NCBI RefSeq assembly: GCF_019097595.1
Contig: NC_080727.1
Location: 8,764,001 to 8,828,000, forward strand
Length of the DNA: 64,000 nt
DNA from: Hemibagrus wyckioides
Taxonomy: Eukaryota > Chordata > Actinopteri > Siluriformes > Bagridae
Direction: 5' to 3'
This document shows positions 1 to 12,800 of the stretch, in pieces. The position numbers and the translations under genes were made by a program. Each line of letters begins with the position of its first letter. The first letter of the stretch is position 1. The notes under the pieces are model-generated. The model was not told the origin of the DNA and searched no databases. It saw only the letters and a list, made by a program, of their open reading frames with translations.

Positions 1-198
1 GTGTGTGTGTGTGATGACTGCAGTTAATTATGTTTGTTGCATGTGTTGGTTGTCAGCACACTGACTTAATTGTACTGTATGGTGTAAATCTTTAAATCAC
101 GGACTGCTTACATAACACAATTTAGTGAATAATTTAGTTCTGAATGTATTTTGTGAAAACTGAAGTTTTGTGATATATTCCATGATAGTACGTCAAAA

Positions 199-249
<51 letters not shown>

Positions 250-440
250 AATAATAATAATAATAAATAGAACATATTTTGTAATACAAGAAAGATTTAC
301 CAGAAAGGATAATGAGCATAAATAATAGAGTGTTTTGTCCTGTCCTAGTTATGTAACACTGTAGAGATGTTAAACATTTCCTTGTCCTTCACGTCAATAA
401 ATAAATTAGATTTAGTTACTTAGTTTTTAGAGCTTTTTTG
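1..440. repeat. Left copy of a local duplication (matches 20.6-21.2 kb)
   Basis: The window opens in a (GT)n run. The next 150 or so bases (second-base changes apart) match 20640-20870: both carry the stretch TGATGACT-CAGTTAATTATGTTT, then GCATGTGTTGGTTG and the CAGCACACTGACTTAATTGTA segment, in the same order. A second shared patch (TAAACATTTCCTTGT at about 371 and 21163) extends the match. I read this as an old direct duplication rather than a known transposon, because neither copy shows transposon ends. Confidence 0.6.
204..266. repeat. (ATT)n / (AAT)n microsatellite
   Basis: A run of ATT units turns directly into AAT units, so the tract can fold on itself. Simple sequence only. Confidence 0.95.
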
Positions 441-535
441 TTATATTATACATTATATTGTATTTTTGGGGCAATTCATCTAAATGCAATATACCACAGG
501 AAAAAAAAATAGAAGCTTGTTTTTACTAAATGACT

Positions 536-536
<1 letters not shown>

Positions 537-619
<83 letters not shown>

Positions 620-620
620 A
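537..620. repeat. (GAAA)n microsatellite
   Basis: About 20 near-perfect GAAA units. The minus-strand reading frame over it is just Phe-Leu-Ser repeats and is not a gene. Confidence 0.97.
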
Positions 621-1671
621 ATGAAATACTGAAATCTCTTATTTGGTACATGATCCTTTGTGAAGGCCTTTTTACTTTGAGATGTCTCTAGAACTTGACT
701 GGATTTCACTTGTGGCAACTTGAATTTGCACATACTTGTGTTTATATAATCACAGTGTGTATATGATCACAGTGCAGGTCATGAAGTGCAAGAAACTGTA
801 TGTCGATCTCCGTGATTAAACTGTGTTGAGACATGGATCTCTCCAAGTCTAAAAAGCCATATAGAAGATGCTAAAAATAAAAGCTTTTCAACAGCAACAG
901 TATTTTTGAGTAATTTTAGTTTTTGATTTAAATTTGAATAATTCTAAACAGTAAGTTTATTGTTTATAACAGAACTGATATTTTTACATTCCTGCTCCAG
1001 TGTTCCATGGTTCTCCTGAAATAAAAGATAAAAGAATGGTTATATTGCTTAGTATATAAATAAAACTGAACTCTGAATTGGCCAACTGGAAAAACCTTTC
1101 AGTTTAAGAACTACTTACTTGAAATCTCACTGGAATGGAAAACTAGTGCTCTTATGATTAAGAAATTGTTTTAAATAATATTTTCACTATGGAACAATGG
1201 AACAGTTTAGGGTGATTTTTTTGGTTACATTCATTTTGTTCATTTTCACTTTAGGTATTTGTTCCCTGTAACACTCCTAATCTCTAATTCTAACGATTTT
1301 TGCTTAGTCTACGTTCTACCCGGATTTTTATGCATACCATGAACATATGTGACGCTAACTGATGATGTAAATGATGGAATTTAAGCCACAGTTCCAAAAA
1401 ACACTAGATCTAATTACTGTAGTTTGGGAACCAAATTGCCTGAGAACTATAATCCCAGTTTATTTCCTTGTTACTGAACACTAAAATATATTCCTGTAAT
1501 GTAAAGAAACATTTTAGATTGACGTGGATTATTTATTGTGAATCTGATGGTTGTCAAATGAAACGTGGTGGACAACTGACACACCCTTCTTTGTTATTTG
1601 ACACAGCAGATTCCAGAAAGAGATAAAAAAAAAGGGTGAAGTTAACATGTCTGAGTGTTTCCATGTCAGTT
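621..1671. other. No gene seen
   Basis: AT-rich, stop-rich sequence on both strands. I see no exon with splice sites and no element ends. Confidence 0.6.
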
Positions 1672-2125
1672 AGTTTTATTCATTCATTCATTCATTCATT
1701 CATTGTGTCCGGAGCCGGGTCGGGGGGGCAGCAGTCTAAGCAGGGCTGCCCAGACTTTCCTCTCCCTAGACACTTCCTCCAACACTTCCCGGGGAATTCC
1801 AAGGTGTTCCCAGGTCAGCCGAGAGACATAGTCCCTCCATAGTCCTGGGTCTTCCCCGGGGTCTCTTCCCGGTGGTGCATGCCCGGAACACCTCCCCAGG
1901 GAGACGTCCAGGAGGCATCCAAAACAGATGCCCGAGCCACCTCAACTGGCCCCTTTCGATGTGGAGGAGTAGCCGCTCTGCTCTGAGCTCCTCCTGGGTC
2001 ACAGGGGACAGAGCTCCTTGCCCTATCTCTAAGGGAACGCCCCGCCACCCTATGAAGGAAACTCATTTCGGCCGCTTGTATCCAGGATCTTGTCCATTCG
2101 TTCATGACCCAAAGCTCACCCTCAT
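1672..2125 (-). pseudogene. RTE/Rex3-type LINE, 3' end fragment
   Basis: On the minus strand the C-terminal tail of an RTE-clade reverse transcriptase is readable in two frames: WVMNEWTRSWIQAAEMSFL near the start, then LRWLGHLFWMPPGRLPGEVF and GKRPRGRPRT after a frameshift. These are typical of the post-RT region of fish RTE/Rex3 elements. The element ends (plus-strand left side) in a (CATT)n run at about 1678-1702, which is the short tandem repeat tail this clade often carries. It is 5' truncated, as most LINE copies are. The same family forms the larger copy at 9.8-13 kb. Confidence 0.85.
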
Positions 2126-2189
2126 TGCTCTTTTAAAATTGGCAAAAAACTGTACTCAAAGCAAGTAATTGAGGAATTCTTCATTATCT

Positions 2190-2330
2190 TCTTCTTCTTA
2201 TTATTATTATTATTTTTATTTACTTCTTACTATTATTATTTTTTATATTTTATGTAGTATTATTTATTTATTTATTTATTTATTTAAATTAATCAAATAA
2301 TTAATTAATTTCAATTCAATAATTATTTTT
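2190..2330. repeat. AT-rich simple repeats (ATT, TTTA)
   Basis: Degenerate ATT units followed by TTTA units and TTAATT steps. Simple sequence. Confidence 0.85.
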
Positions 2331-3930
2331 TACTTCTCATTTCTGCAAACAAACCTGCAGTTCCAAAGGTGAAACCAAACCTTACCCTTACATAATTACT
2401 ATAAATGCATTCTTACAATCATGTGAAGGCCTTAATTTATTCCCATGTCAAGTGGAGACTGCTGTCCATATGTCGACATTAAAAACTGCACGTTCATCTC
2501 CTTCTAGTTTAGTTTAGTTGTAGTTAACATGTGCTATATTACTAATAGTGCTCAAATTTAACATAGATTAAACTTCCAATATCATGATCTTACATGAACA
2601 TGAAACATTACATTCATGATTGAGATGCAGGGAAGTAATTAGTGTTCTTTTTTCTCACTGAATCCTAAACCATTTTTCTAATGAACATGAAGGAATCATG
2701 TTGTGTTTGTCAAATTGTTTTGTTTTTATAAATTTTACTAGGATTGCAACACGTTACCACTATCTTGGCAACCTTCAGTCCTGGCATTCATGTCAATATA
2801 ATTTGTAGATGTACCACATATCTAACATGGTTGCGGACTAAGAACACCCAAACATTACAATTGTATGTCCTAATGTTGGTGGCCATTTTAACAGGATAAT
2901 GTGCACTGTGCACCACAATATTTGTTCAGGAGTGGTCTGTGGAACAGACCGCTCTATTTCCATGTTTGCAGTTCAATCATGGTACTAGATATAACAGCAC
3001 CTTCAGAGGGCTTGTGGAGTCCATGCCTCAGCGGGTCAGAGCTGTTTTAGTGGCACAAGGGAAGATAACCCATATTAGGCAAGTACTCTTAATGTTAACA
3101 TAAAAACTGGTTGAGCTGTAGTTCTTTTCAGAAACACTGACGTTAAATTGAAGCTACATTACCTCAGCTACATCTTTCTCTACAATGGTATTTTAATACC
3201 TAAGACATTTATTTTGTTTGTACCAGCTCATGATCTTATCTAATGAATTATTTCCCAATATATAAACAAACTAGTTGCCAATGTAAAGCACCACATCTCT
3301 GACAGCATTGCAGGGAAACTGAAACTCGAAGACCATTCCTTGAAATGTAGTCAGGCTTGTTTTTGTAGAGACCTGAAGTCAAGTTTGGGAAACATTCAAA
3401 CCTTAAATTAAGATTATGTAAGATGCCAGAGAATTTATAGATTTAAAAATAAATCAATAAAAATCACCACCCACGTTTATATAAAGCAAGAAATTTCAAT
3501 AAATCATGCAATAAATCATTTTCTCAATCAAGGAGAAAGGAATGTCAAAACATTATTATCTTCTGATCTTATCTTTCTAGTTTTACTGTGGTATTTGTTC
3601 ACGTTTATTGTCATGTTCTTCACGTTCATCTGCTTGTGCCAATAACTGGGAGAGCAATGAAAGAAAATCACAGATATTCGATCCACCTTTAATGAGTTTA
3701 TTTATTTTATATTTTGTTTTATCACAAACTGGTTTGAGAAAAGAGTATATATAGTTTACTTTTTATACTACTATAGTAGCATGCAAGTGTCTGAAGTTAC
3801 AAGATGAGAGGCAAAAAAACAAAAACAGAACTTGAAATGCTTTTGGAGTTAACAGATTACAACCCAGTTAAGCAGATTTTGGAGCAACATGATAAACAGT
3901 GTTCTCCACCACCATCATTAAAATACACCG
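2331..3930. other. No gene seen
   Basis: No long open frame and no convincing exon. A short stretch near 2880-3070 (GGCCATTTTAACAGGATAATG and following) resembles the middle of a Tc1 transposase gene but is too short and decayed to call. Confidence 0.5.
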
Positions 3931-4345
3931 ACCAGACATAACATTATGACCACCTTGGCCCCCTGACTGGTCTGAGGCTATGCAGCCCCATACACAACAA
4001 ACTGAGATGCACTGTGTATTCTGACACCTTCCTATCAGAACCAATTTCAGCGTCTCCCCCAATTTGAGCAACAGTAGCTCTTCTGTTGGATCAGACCACA
4101 CAGGCCTGCCTTTCTGTGCTTCAATGTGCCTTGGCCGCCCAGGACCCTGTCACCAGTTCACCATTGTTCCTTCCTTGGACCAATTTTGATAGATACTGAT
4201 CACTGCAGACCGGGAACACCCCAGAAGAACTGCAGTTTTGGAGATACTCTGATCCAGTTGTCTGGCCATCACCCCAAATAAACTCCCTTAAATCTTTACG
4301 CTTACCCATTTTTCCTGCTTCTAACACATCAGCTATTAGCAAACA
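3931..4345 (-). mobile_element. Tc1-like transposon, internally deleted relic
   Basis: The left part, ACATAACATTATGACCACC, is the inverted-repeat region of a common fish Tc1 family. The minus strand then encodes the N-terminal DNA-binding part of the transposase ([10 protein letters not shown] at the start of a helix-turn-helix, later [17 protein letters not shown]). The catalytic core is missing, so this is an internal deletion copy. Further copies of the same family lie at 21.3-21.9 and 23.1-24.0 kb. Confidence 0.75.
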
Positions 4346-4639
4346 ATTATTTGCAGCAGAGGAATCGCACATCATTTAGCGATGTGTCATCTCCCACACC
4401 TTTTGGTTCCTCTACCACTGATATTATTTGCTGCTGTATCATCCCAGGTGGTTCCTTGGTAAGTTTCCACATGCAGCTGAAAACTTTCACATGCAAATGT
4501 AAACTTTTTAATATTTAATATAATAATAGAGTTACACCACTGAATATCACACATGCACATTGTTTACAGTGTTTGCTTGTTAAATTCTATAACTTTTAAG
4601 GCTGCAAAAACCATACAAAGAGTTTAAGTGGTGATTTGT

Positions 4640-4945
4640 AAAAATATTTGTGCTGCTGTCAAAATGTGGTTCAGTCCACATAACCTGTATCACCACCATA
4701 AAGTGCTTTAAGACACTGGTACAGACATACATCAGGAGCATTGTACCAGCCACCCTTTGATTAACACAAACCATGCCAACAGAGGATGCCATCTCCAATG
4801 GTATACACACCACCATTACCCATCTTCAGAAAATGTATGTCAGATTGCTGTTCCATTGAACAAAGTGCAGCATTCAATGTAACAATCCAAAGTAAACTTC
4901 TCTCAATGCTCTGTGACCTAGACCAGCCTGCCTCTCTAATCAACA
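4640..4945 (+). pseudogene. LINE reverse transcriptase fragment (Rex1/CR1/L2-like)
   Basis: In shifting frames the plus strand reads KCFKTLVQTYIRSIVPATL, then FRKCMSDCCSIEQSAAFN and LLSMLCDLDQPASLIN. In non-LTR retrotransposons the order is a KxxExLV..Y segment, then a R.LF.D.S.AFNT segment holding a catalytic aspartate, then KL..LG.....L.NWI. Here the catalytic Asp region reads IEQSAAFN, so the residue is lost, and several stops interrupt the frame. It is a dead fragment. Confidence 0.7.
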
Positions 4946-5189
4946 GCAAAGAAACATGGTGGAGAGAGTGTCAAGATTCCTGGGTTGTGTCTGGATAAGT
5001 CATTTGACAAAGCAGAGTGCACCAGCAGACCATAAAAGGCCATTTATGTCACATTGCTTCAGCTTCTTTGTCTTCAGGAAGTGCTCTCTGTATGTTTATA
5101 TTATATGTTTGTCCCGTCTGTCTAGATTAGGAAAAAAGAAGACATATAGAAAAGATTAACTCAGATCATGGGTCTCACAGGTTGAGTTG

Positions 5190-5740
5190 GGGCAATAGAA
5201 CAAGAGACAGGTCTTGGATTTCCCCACCTTGGCTCTGGAAGCTAGCTTTGCAATTTCTCCCAACCCAAACGAGGAAATATCATTGTCTTCATGGAACTCT
5301 TAGGAGCTTGATGTGGATTATGATGAGTGGTGTGCCACTAAATTGAAACCCTGTTGGGCCACATCAGCCCTTATAGGGAAGGCCTACATGGCCACAGATC
5401 AAGTCAGTGCGGTGCTGTACACAATGGCATATTGCAGGTGTTCCAGGCTGACCTGCTAAAGGATCTTATCTGTGGTGAGGGGCTCACCAATGAGGTCCAT
5501 ACTCTGCTAAGCCATAGCCCTTCATGCCACAAAGCAGATGGCTCATGCCATAGGTCATTCCATGGCTGTATTGGTTGCCACGGATGTGATAGAGATAAAA
5601 GAAAAGGACAAAACCATTCTTTTAGACTCAATGATTTCTCCTAAGGGCCTGTTCTTTCATCACTTCAGCAAGGAGCTAGGACTAACAACCAGTAGTCACT
5701 GACCCCAGCCTTGCCTGCTGAGGCAGGAAAAGAAGCCTAG
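5190..5740 (+). pseudogene. DIRS-type retrotransposon gag fragment
   Basis: The plus strand reads IGKAYMATDQVSAVLYTMAY, then in another frame LQVFQADLLKDL, then ALHATKQMAHAIGHSMAVLV and IKEKDKTILLLDSMISPKGL. This matches, in order, the conserved part of the gag-like protein of fish DIRS elements (KAY.AAG...SALH.M..LQ.YQA..LK.L, then the LALRATK.TA.A.G..M segment, then the LLDAPIS..GLFG segment). The frame changes at least twice. No tyrosine recombinase or RT piece of the element remains in the window. Confidence 0.7.
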
Positions 5741-6539
5741 CTTTTCAGCCTGAGCCCCCCATGTAATATCTGGGTGGCCGACCAGTGCTTAGGGGCAGGC
5801 CTGCCAGGCAAGAGAGGACCTGGGGTTGGTCATCTCAGCCCTGTGGACCAGAAATAATTCCTAATGCCTGTATGGCACTAGCCTCTCTGGGGCTGGATGC
5901 CATGGGATATCACCCTTTATGTTGAGGTATATGTTGCACTCATTGCTGCTCACATGCCTGTTTTCTGGTCTCATGCTTTCTGTGAATGAGCCAATAAAGT
6001 CAGCTTCAGAGGAGTTTGAAGAATGGTAAGAGTTCTATCAGTTGCCCCCTCCTGCCTAGCTTCTGCTTCTGCCCTGCATCTCAGGGTGCAATATGTTCCC
6101 AAAAAGCCGTATTATGGCTGGTTATCTGGTCTTTCTGCAGGCCTTCTGCCACAAGTGGAGCATGAGAGACTGCACCTGCGGTGCCCAGTTTGGGTTCTTA
6201 GCACTTAGTTACCATTGCTCTTCCCTTTTTGTCTGTTTTGGTGGCTGCAAAAAAAGCAATTCAGTTTCTCTGCAGTGACTTCTGCTGTGTAGTGGTGATC
6301 TCCTAGGCCAATGAGGCACTTTGCTTCGAGGAATCAAGACTTACTCCACTAGGTGTATTGCCTTGTCCAGCAATCTGTCTAGGGGCGTTCCCCTCCAGGA
6401 TATTTGTGCTGGTCCTCTTTGCACACCCATTTCAGGTTCTATAACCTGGACTCTCACAGGGCTGGTGCTCTGTTCCCAGCTCGTTCATGTCCTTTCATGA
6501 CCTCCAGAACTGATATCTCCCAACAGGTGGTGGTGTTGG
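5741..6539. other. No gene seen; possible tail of the DIRS relic
   Basis: GC-richer than its surroundings and perhaps a continuation of the DIRS element downstream of gag, but no further domain could be read. Open frames at 6023-6278 are short and have no recognisable content. Confidence 0.4.
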
Positions 6540-6628
6540 TATTTCTATTTAAATTTATTTCCTTTGTGTAATTTGAAGCAGTCTCTAGCAAAAGAATTTC
6601 ATTTGGGATTAATAAAGTTCTAATCTTA
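6540..6628 (+). mobile_element. LINE 3' tail (L2/Rex1-like)
   Basis: AGAATTTCATTTGGGATTAA followed by TAAAGTTCTAATC is the terminal motif of many fish CR1/L2-group LINEs. The same motif closes the LINE 3' end at about 41.63-41.67 kb in this window. Confidence 0.6.
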
Positions 6629-6659
6629 ATATTCTTATATCATCTTAAACTGATGTAGT

Positions 6660-7030
6660 ATTCACTTGTTGGTCTTCTCAGACAAGATGGAATGTGGTCT
6701 GGCAGCCGCAGTGGTAGTATCATTGGACACATTTTAAACTTGTTGGTCTTTCCAGATATACAGTATCAATCATCAGGATGGAATGTAGTCTGGCAGCCAC
6801 AGTGGAAGTACAATTGGAAAGGTTTCACTTGTTGGTCTTCTCTGACAACATAGTGACAGGCTTATCAATCATCAGGATGGAAAGTGCTCTGGCAGTGGTA
6901 GACACCTTTCTGACACGTTCCAACCACCTTCTAAAAAGCTTATCTGGTGAATTCAGCCACAGTGTTAGTACTTTGGACAAGTTTTCACTTATTGGTCTTT
7001 TTAGACAAGATAGTAACAGTCAGACATACA
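6660..7030 (+). repeat. Degenerate tandem repeat, 3-4 units
   Basis: CACTTGTTGGTCTTCTC (or close variants) recurs at about 6664, 6737, 6828 and 6986. Each is followed by a variable spacer and by a TGGAATGT-GTCTGGCAGCC-CAGTGG segment (two good copies and one partial). Unit length varies from about 75 to 160 bases. It is not a known satellite to me. Confidence 0.6.
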
Positions 7031-7059
7031 GACTGTTACTGTGTTGCCTGTTAGACAGT

Positions 7060-7446
7060 CATCATTCTTTAATTGCTGCCATCAACAGCTGCTACTGTAT
7101 GTTTACAAGAAGCCTCTTATTGCTTACATCTGCTTATTTGCAAAATGGTCAATTACAGACTGCACAGAGGTCTTCGCTATTTTATGTCCTGTAGTGTATT
7201 GTATTGTCTGTGGGCATTGTCTTTTGTCTCGCCCTGTCTGCACATAGTGTGTAGTACATAAAGTTGCACATTATGCACTTTGTGTGGTTAGGACAACTTA
7301 CTTTTCAGTCCATAGCTCTGTGTTGTTTCGTGTAGCCCTGTGTTGTTTCATGTAACACCATGGTCCTGGAGAAACATTGCTTCATTTCACTATGTACTAT
7401 GTCAGCTTTATATGGTTGAAATGACAATAAAAGCTTTTTGACTGAA
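7060..7446 (+). mobile_element. Rex1-like LINE 3' untranslated region
   Basis: The stretch with TGTTGTTTCATGTAACACCA, GGTCCTGGAGAAAC, then TGGTTGAAATGACAATAAAA and GCTTTTTGACTGAACTTGAC is a very common fish LINE 3' end, with its own AATAAA-like signal. The coding part is absent, so this is a 5'-truncated insertion. Confidence 0.75.
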
Positions 7447-9059
7447 CTTGACAAAAGCTTGTCTAATGAGAGCATCCATGAGATCAACTCATCTACTAAA
7501 AATTATTATGACACTGCACAGAATTCAGCAACTAGTGTCCTGCTTGTGAACCTCAAGAAGGTAGACAAACCCTTTGTTTCCAGTGGCAAACACTGCAGTT
7601 CATCAGCACCATGGACCACACCTCTTTGGGCCTCATAAACAAATTACAGTACCTTTCAGACAGGAACAAAGAGCTACTAACTTCCACAATCCAACAATAT
7701 CTTGATTTGGGATCAATCGCTTGTGCTAGGGTACATCAAGACCTATCCGTATGAGCAAGTGCATTTTATATGTGTAATTTATTTGTGTTTTTGGCCAGAT
7801 AACTCTGAAATGATTTTATTACTGCCCAAAGTCATGAAACCCAAATTTTTAAAATCAGTTTACTGACACTGCAGTGTTCTATGAAAGCCAACTATCAGTG
7901 TGTGTCAGATGGTGGCTAACACTAACTAACTGTTCACTTGTTGTGGAGAACCATGGTCCATGGTGGACATAACACCTGATGAGGAGTATCTCCTCCTCAG
8001 GGGCATGTACAATGTCTGCACTTCAGTATGTGAACATTCTCCAGATACTCTAAACTTATCATGAGGTCTCTCAGTTTAGCTGTCTTTTCTGAAAACCTTT
8101 TTAGGGCATTTCTCAAATTAACTTATTAGAATAATGATGTATAATAGTGGTGCTTTGACAATCATAACTACATCTTTTGTTATATCATTGATAGGAACTT
8201 TATAATAAAGAAAGTTGAAGAGGCCAGATGCTACAGAATGAAATGTATTCTCAGCTTAAAAAATACAGAATAAATAGGGATTCAAAACACATACATTCCA
8301 GTGTCTGTACTGCGGCATAGTCCGAACATGCTATGTCCGAATAAGCCATGGGAATCCCAGTATGATGGGTTGGCAGGGGAGGAGATGACATAGAAGGCCA
8401 GACGCTCATGATGAAATAACCGGAATATTGTGAGACAACAGAATACTTACATTAAGACTAAATCTTGCAGCATAGAAACCCAGTGGACACATTTCTTTAA
8501 GACTCCATGTGCCCCAGCTTTGCCCATTATTCACAAATAACAGTGACTGATAGGGTCTGTGAGCTGAGCTCTTTTCCTCTTTACATGACATCCATATAAC
8601 ATCAGAAAAACACTAAGTGTACAACAAACTAGCCAAAGCATTGTTGCTGCCTTGGTTGATTATTACTTTCTCCCTCTTCTAATTCTCTACTTGCAGTTTA
8701 CAGATGTTCCAATGCAGACTTTGGTGATATAATATTTTGATTATTGATTTTTCTAGTTGAGCTGTTTCAAACCTTGATTGAAGACAAAGTTCAGAAACAA
8801 AAAGACTGATCCTAAACCTTAATCCCTAAAGAGATATCTAGTGTTAAACCAATTCTATAACAAATAAACTCTCCATTATTTGAAATAGTTTACTTTAATT
8901 ATTTTGCATTTCCACATCTTCTGCCAGGTTTTTTGCTGTTTGTTGTTTAGACCTAATTAGCCTAGTCAATCGCTAGAGCCTAGTTACTCACATGGAATAA
9001 ATGTACTGAGTAAAACATCAACTACCCACAACTAAAAGAAATAGCTGGTTTCACTGAAA
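7447..9059. other. No gene seen
   Basis: No open frame with recognisable content and no clear element ends. A short frame at 7438-7638 has no family I recognise. Confidence 0.5.
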
Positions 9060-9390
9060 TAACATCTCATATTGTCGCAGATTGTTATGTAGGAAATTTT
9101 AAATAACAAATAAAATTGATATAAACTAAATAAGTAGAAACAAACATTGAAATAAAGTAAAGAATTAGAAACAATGAACAACAAAAGCTATGAGCCTATA
9201 AGACTGACTGAAAAAGAGTGATTTTGAGGAAGTACACCCAGCTAACCCAGATGGCAAAAAATGGAAGTTCATTTAAGTCAGTGCACAGTCAGTGGAAAAA
9301 AGGCTAAAACCAGTAAGGAAGCAATGGGGTCATTTTTTGGTCTAAAGGAAAATAAAGGCCAAGAGGGCACACATAAGTAATAGGAATAGG
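9060..9390 (+). mobile_element. Endogenous retrovirus 1: leader and gag start
   Basis: Untranslated leader followed by an initiation region whose first codons read MGSFFG, a glycine-second start typical of myristoylated retroviral Gag. A frame stop follows within 20 codons. The same leader plus gag start recurs at 15.7-16.04 kb. The downstream parts of the provirus appear after the RTE insertion (13.06-15.4 kb). No LTR could be bounded on the left. Confidence 0.55.
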
Positions 9391-9837
9391 AATAACTCTC
9401 ATTTTGAATGTACTTTGTTCTCTGCATGTATTCTATGATTTCTAGGATATGAGATTTATAGCTTAAGGTTTATGGCACCATAGAATATAACTGCTGGGAT
9501 TAGAGGAATAAGAACACATGAACATTTAGAGACAAAAAGTGGGGTTGAAAAATGGCAGTCAGAAGAATTAATCACAGCTAAATTGTAGAGGAGACAACTT
9601 ACATGATTTTCAATTTCCCTTTCCTGAGGTCAATTGGACTGAGATACTGAGAAGACTCTGATGAACTAGAAACCTTAGTTCAATATTGTGAAGACTAGTA
9701 GAAGATCCAAGAACTACTAAGCTACCATTCCCTTATTTCAATTCATAAAAGACCCAGACAAGGGGGACAACGAACCCCTAGGGCAGATGGTGCAAAAAGT
9801 AAAGGACAAAGGATGAGAAAATGAAGCATTTCGAAAA
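9391..9837. other. Decayed retroviral interior, nothing readable
   Basis: Lies between the gag start and the RTE insertion, so it is presumably decayed gag, but no domain is readable. Confidence 0.4.
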
Positions 9838-12800
9838 TCATCATCATCTGTAGCCGGGTCACGGGGGCAGCAGTCTAAGCAGGAATGCCCAGACTTCCCT
9901 CTCCCTAGCCAATTCCTCCAACTCTTCCGGGGGATTTCCAAGGCGTTCCCAGGTCAGCCGAGAGACATAGTCCCTCCAGCGTGTCCTGGGTCTTTCCCAG
10001 CCACTTCGCACTCGGCTGCGAACTGCCCCAGCACACGCTGTAAGTCCTGGCTCAAAGGAGCCAACATGACAACATCATCTGCAAAAAGCAGAGATGAAAT
10101 CCTATGGTCCCCAAACCGGACTTGCTCCACCACCTGGCTGCGCCTAGAAATTCTGTCCATAAAAATAATGAACAGAACCGGTGACAAAGGACAGCCCTGG
10201 TGGAGTCCAGTGTGCACTGGGAACAGATCTGACTTACAGCCGGCAATGCGAACCAAGCTCCTGCTCCAGTCATACAGAGACCAAAAAGCCCTTAACAGAG
10301 GGCCATGGACCCCATACTCCCAGAACACCTCCCACAGAATGCCACTAGGGACACAGTCTAATGCCTTCTCCAAGTCCACAAAACACATGTGGACTGGTTG
10401 GGCAAACTCCCATGAACCCTCAAGCACCTTGTGAAGGGTATAGAGCTGGTCCAGTGTTCCACAACTAGGATGAAAACCGCATTGTTCATCCTGAATCCGA
10501 GGTTCGACTAAAGGTCTCCAGTACCCTGGAATAGACTTTCCCTGGGAGGCTAAGGAGTGTGATCCCCCTGTAGTTGGAACACACCCTCCGATCCCCCTTC
10601 TTAAAGAGAGGGACCCCGGTCACCCAGTCCAGAGGCATTGTCCCTGACTGCCACACTATGTTGCAGAGACGTGTCAGCCAAGACAGCCCCACAACATCCA
10701 GAGACTTAAGGTACTCGGGGCGAATCTCATCCACTCCCGGCGGCTTGCCACCAAGGAGCTGCTGGACTACCTCAGTGACTTCAGCTTGGGTAATGGATGA
10801 ATCTACCTCTGAGTCCTCAGCCTCTGCTTCCTCTACAGAAGGCGTGTCAGTGGGATTGCGGAGATCCTCTAAGTATTCCTTCCACCTTCCGACAATATCC
10901 CCAGTCAAGGTCAGCAACTCTCCACCCGCACTGTAAACAGTGTTGGCAGAGAGCTGCCTTCTGAGGCGTCAGACGGTCTGCCAGAATTTCCCTAAGGCCA
11001 ACCGATAGTCCTTCTCCATGGCCTCACCGAACTCCTCCCAGACCCGAGTTTTTGCTTCCACAACCACCCGGGCTGCAGCTCGTTTGGCCTGCTGGTACTC
11101 ATCAGCTACCTCTGGGGTCCCACGAGCCAACCAGGCTTGATAGGACTCCTTCTTCAGCTTGACTGCATCCCTTACTTCCAGTGTCCACCACTGGGTTTGG
11201 GGATTGCCGCCACGACAGGCACCAGAGACCTTGAGGCCACAGCTCCTAATAGCTGCGTCAACAATGGAGAAGGAGAACATGGTCCACTCAGACTCAATGT
11301 CCCCAACCTCCCTCGGAATCTTGTCGAAAACTCTTCCGGAGGTGGGAGTTGAAGACCTCCCTAACAGAGGGTTCAGCCAGACGTTCCCAACAGACCCCCA
11401 CAATACGGTTGGGTCTGCCAAGTCTGTCCGGCATCCTCCTCCACAAGCAGATCCAACTCACCACCAGGTGGTGATCAGTTGACAGCTCAGCCCCTCTCTT
11501 CACCCGAGTGTCCAAGACATATGTCCAAAGGTCACACGACCACAAAGTTGATCATCGACCTCCGGCCTAAGGTGTCCTGGTACCACGTGTACTGATGGGC
11601 ACCCTTATGCTTGAACATGGTGTTCTTTATGGACACTCTGTGGCTAGCACAGAAGTCCAATAACAGAACACCACTCGAGTTCAGATTGGGGGGGCCATTC
11701 CTCCAATTCCTTCCATAACTATGGAGTCCCCAGTCGGGGTGCCTTCTAGCACCCCTCATAGTGTCTCCAAGAAGGTTGGGTACTCCACACTGCTGTTCGG
11801 CCCATAAGCTGAAACAACAGTGAGACCCCTATCCCCTACCCGAAGGCGCAGGGAAACCACCCTCTCGTTTACTGGGGAAAACTCCAACACATGGCGGCTG
11901 AGCTGGGGGGCTATAAGCAAGCCCACCCCAGCCTGCCGCCTCTCACCATGAGGCACTCCATGTCGGTAGTGTGTAACACGGTTCGAGCACTTTTATAAGT
12001 TGCTGAAAGCCCACATCACCGATCACAGAAAATGGCTGCAATTCTTTAGCAATTATTATATTATAATTATTTTTTGTGTCTCTTGGAACCAGTTGGGTAT
12101 GAATGCTGAAGGAATCAGCTAGGGACTGTTACTTTTTGGATGCCTGTGTTACCTGCTCTGCCATCCTGCTTCCAGACAGTGATATCATGGGGTGATGGAG
12201 CTGCAGATGTGCAGTCATACTGGAAGTATTTCCATGTCAGTAGGTAACTCATGTGTAACAGTGCTTGCACACAGTCATTTTGTTTTGTTTAGCATTTTTT
12301 AATCAGCATCATAGTCAACAACAAATCCGAAATGTTCCCACACCAAAGATTTGAAAGATAGCGCTGCTTCCTCGTATTTCTGTCTCATTTCACCGCTCAC
12401 CATGGTTAGACTGTGAAATCTGACACCAGCATCGCAAGCATGGTTACTGCCCCTAACTTTAGCGCTCACTGATTGGATATTTACTCGCAGGGAGGCATGT
12501 CTGTCTCAGCCCGTAGACATACAGTGCAGGCAAACAAACAGGCAGTTCACAGAGTAATAAAACGCATAGTTATTATTATTAAGGAAACAACTAAAAAACC
12601 ACAGTTAACATACGCGTATTGAACCGTGGAGGCCGTACCGAACGGTTCAATATTATATTGAGTATTGTGGCATCCCTAAGGAGTTGGGTTCCAGAGCCCC
12701 GGCTGTGCGTGGAGGCGAGCCCAACTATCTCTAGCCGGTACCACTCAGGTACTCAACCACTCCAGGTTGGGGCCCCGGTAACGCCACTCCGGGCAACATA

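Noticed and set aside
476..733. 85-codon minus-strand frame with Phe/Leu/Ser repeats
   Set aside because: It is the translation of a (GAAA)n microsatellite.
5342..5644. 96-codon frame considered as a host gene
   Set aside because: Combined with neighbouring frames it aligns in order with DIRS gag features, so it is a transposon relic.
10066..10434. 122-codon plus-strand frame
   Set aside because: Antisense shadow of the RTE reverse transcriptase, which explains the minus strand fully.
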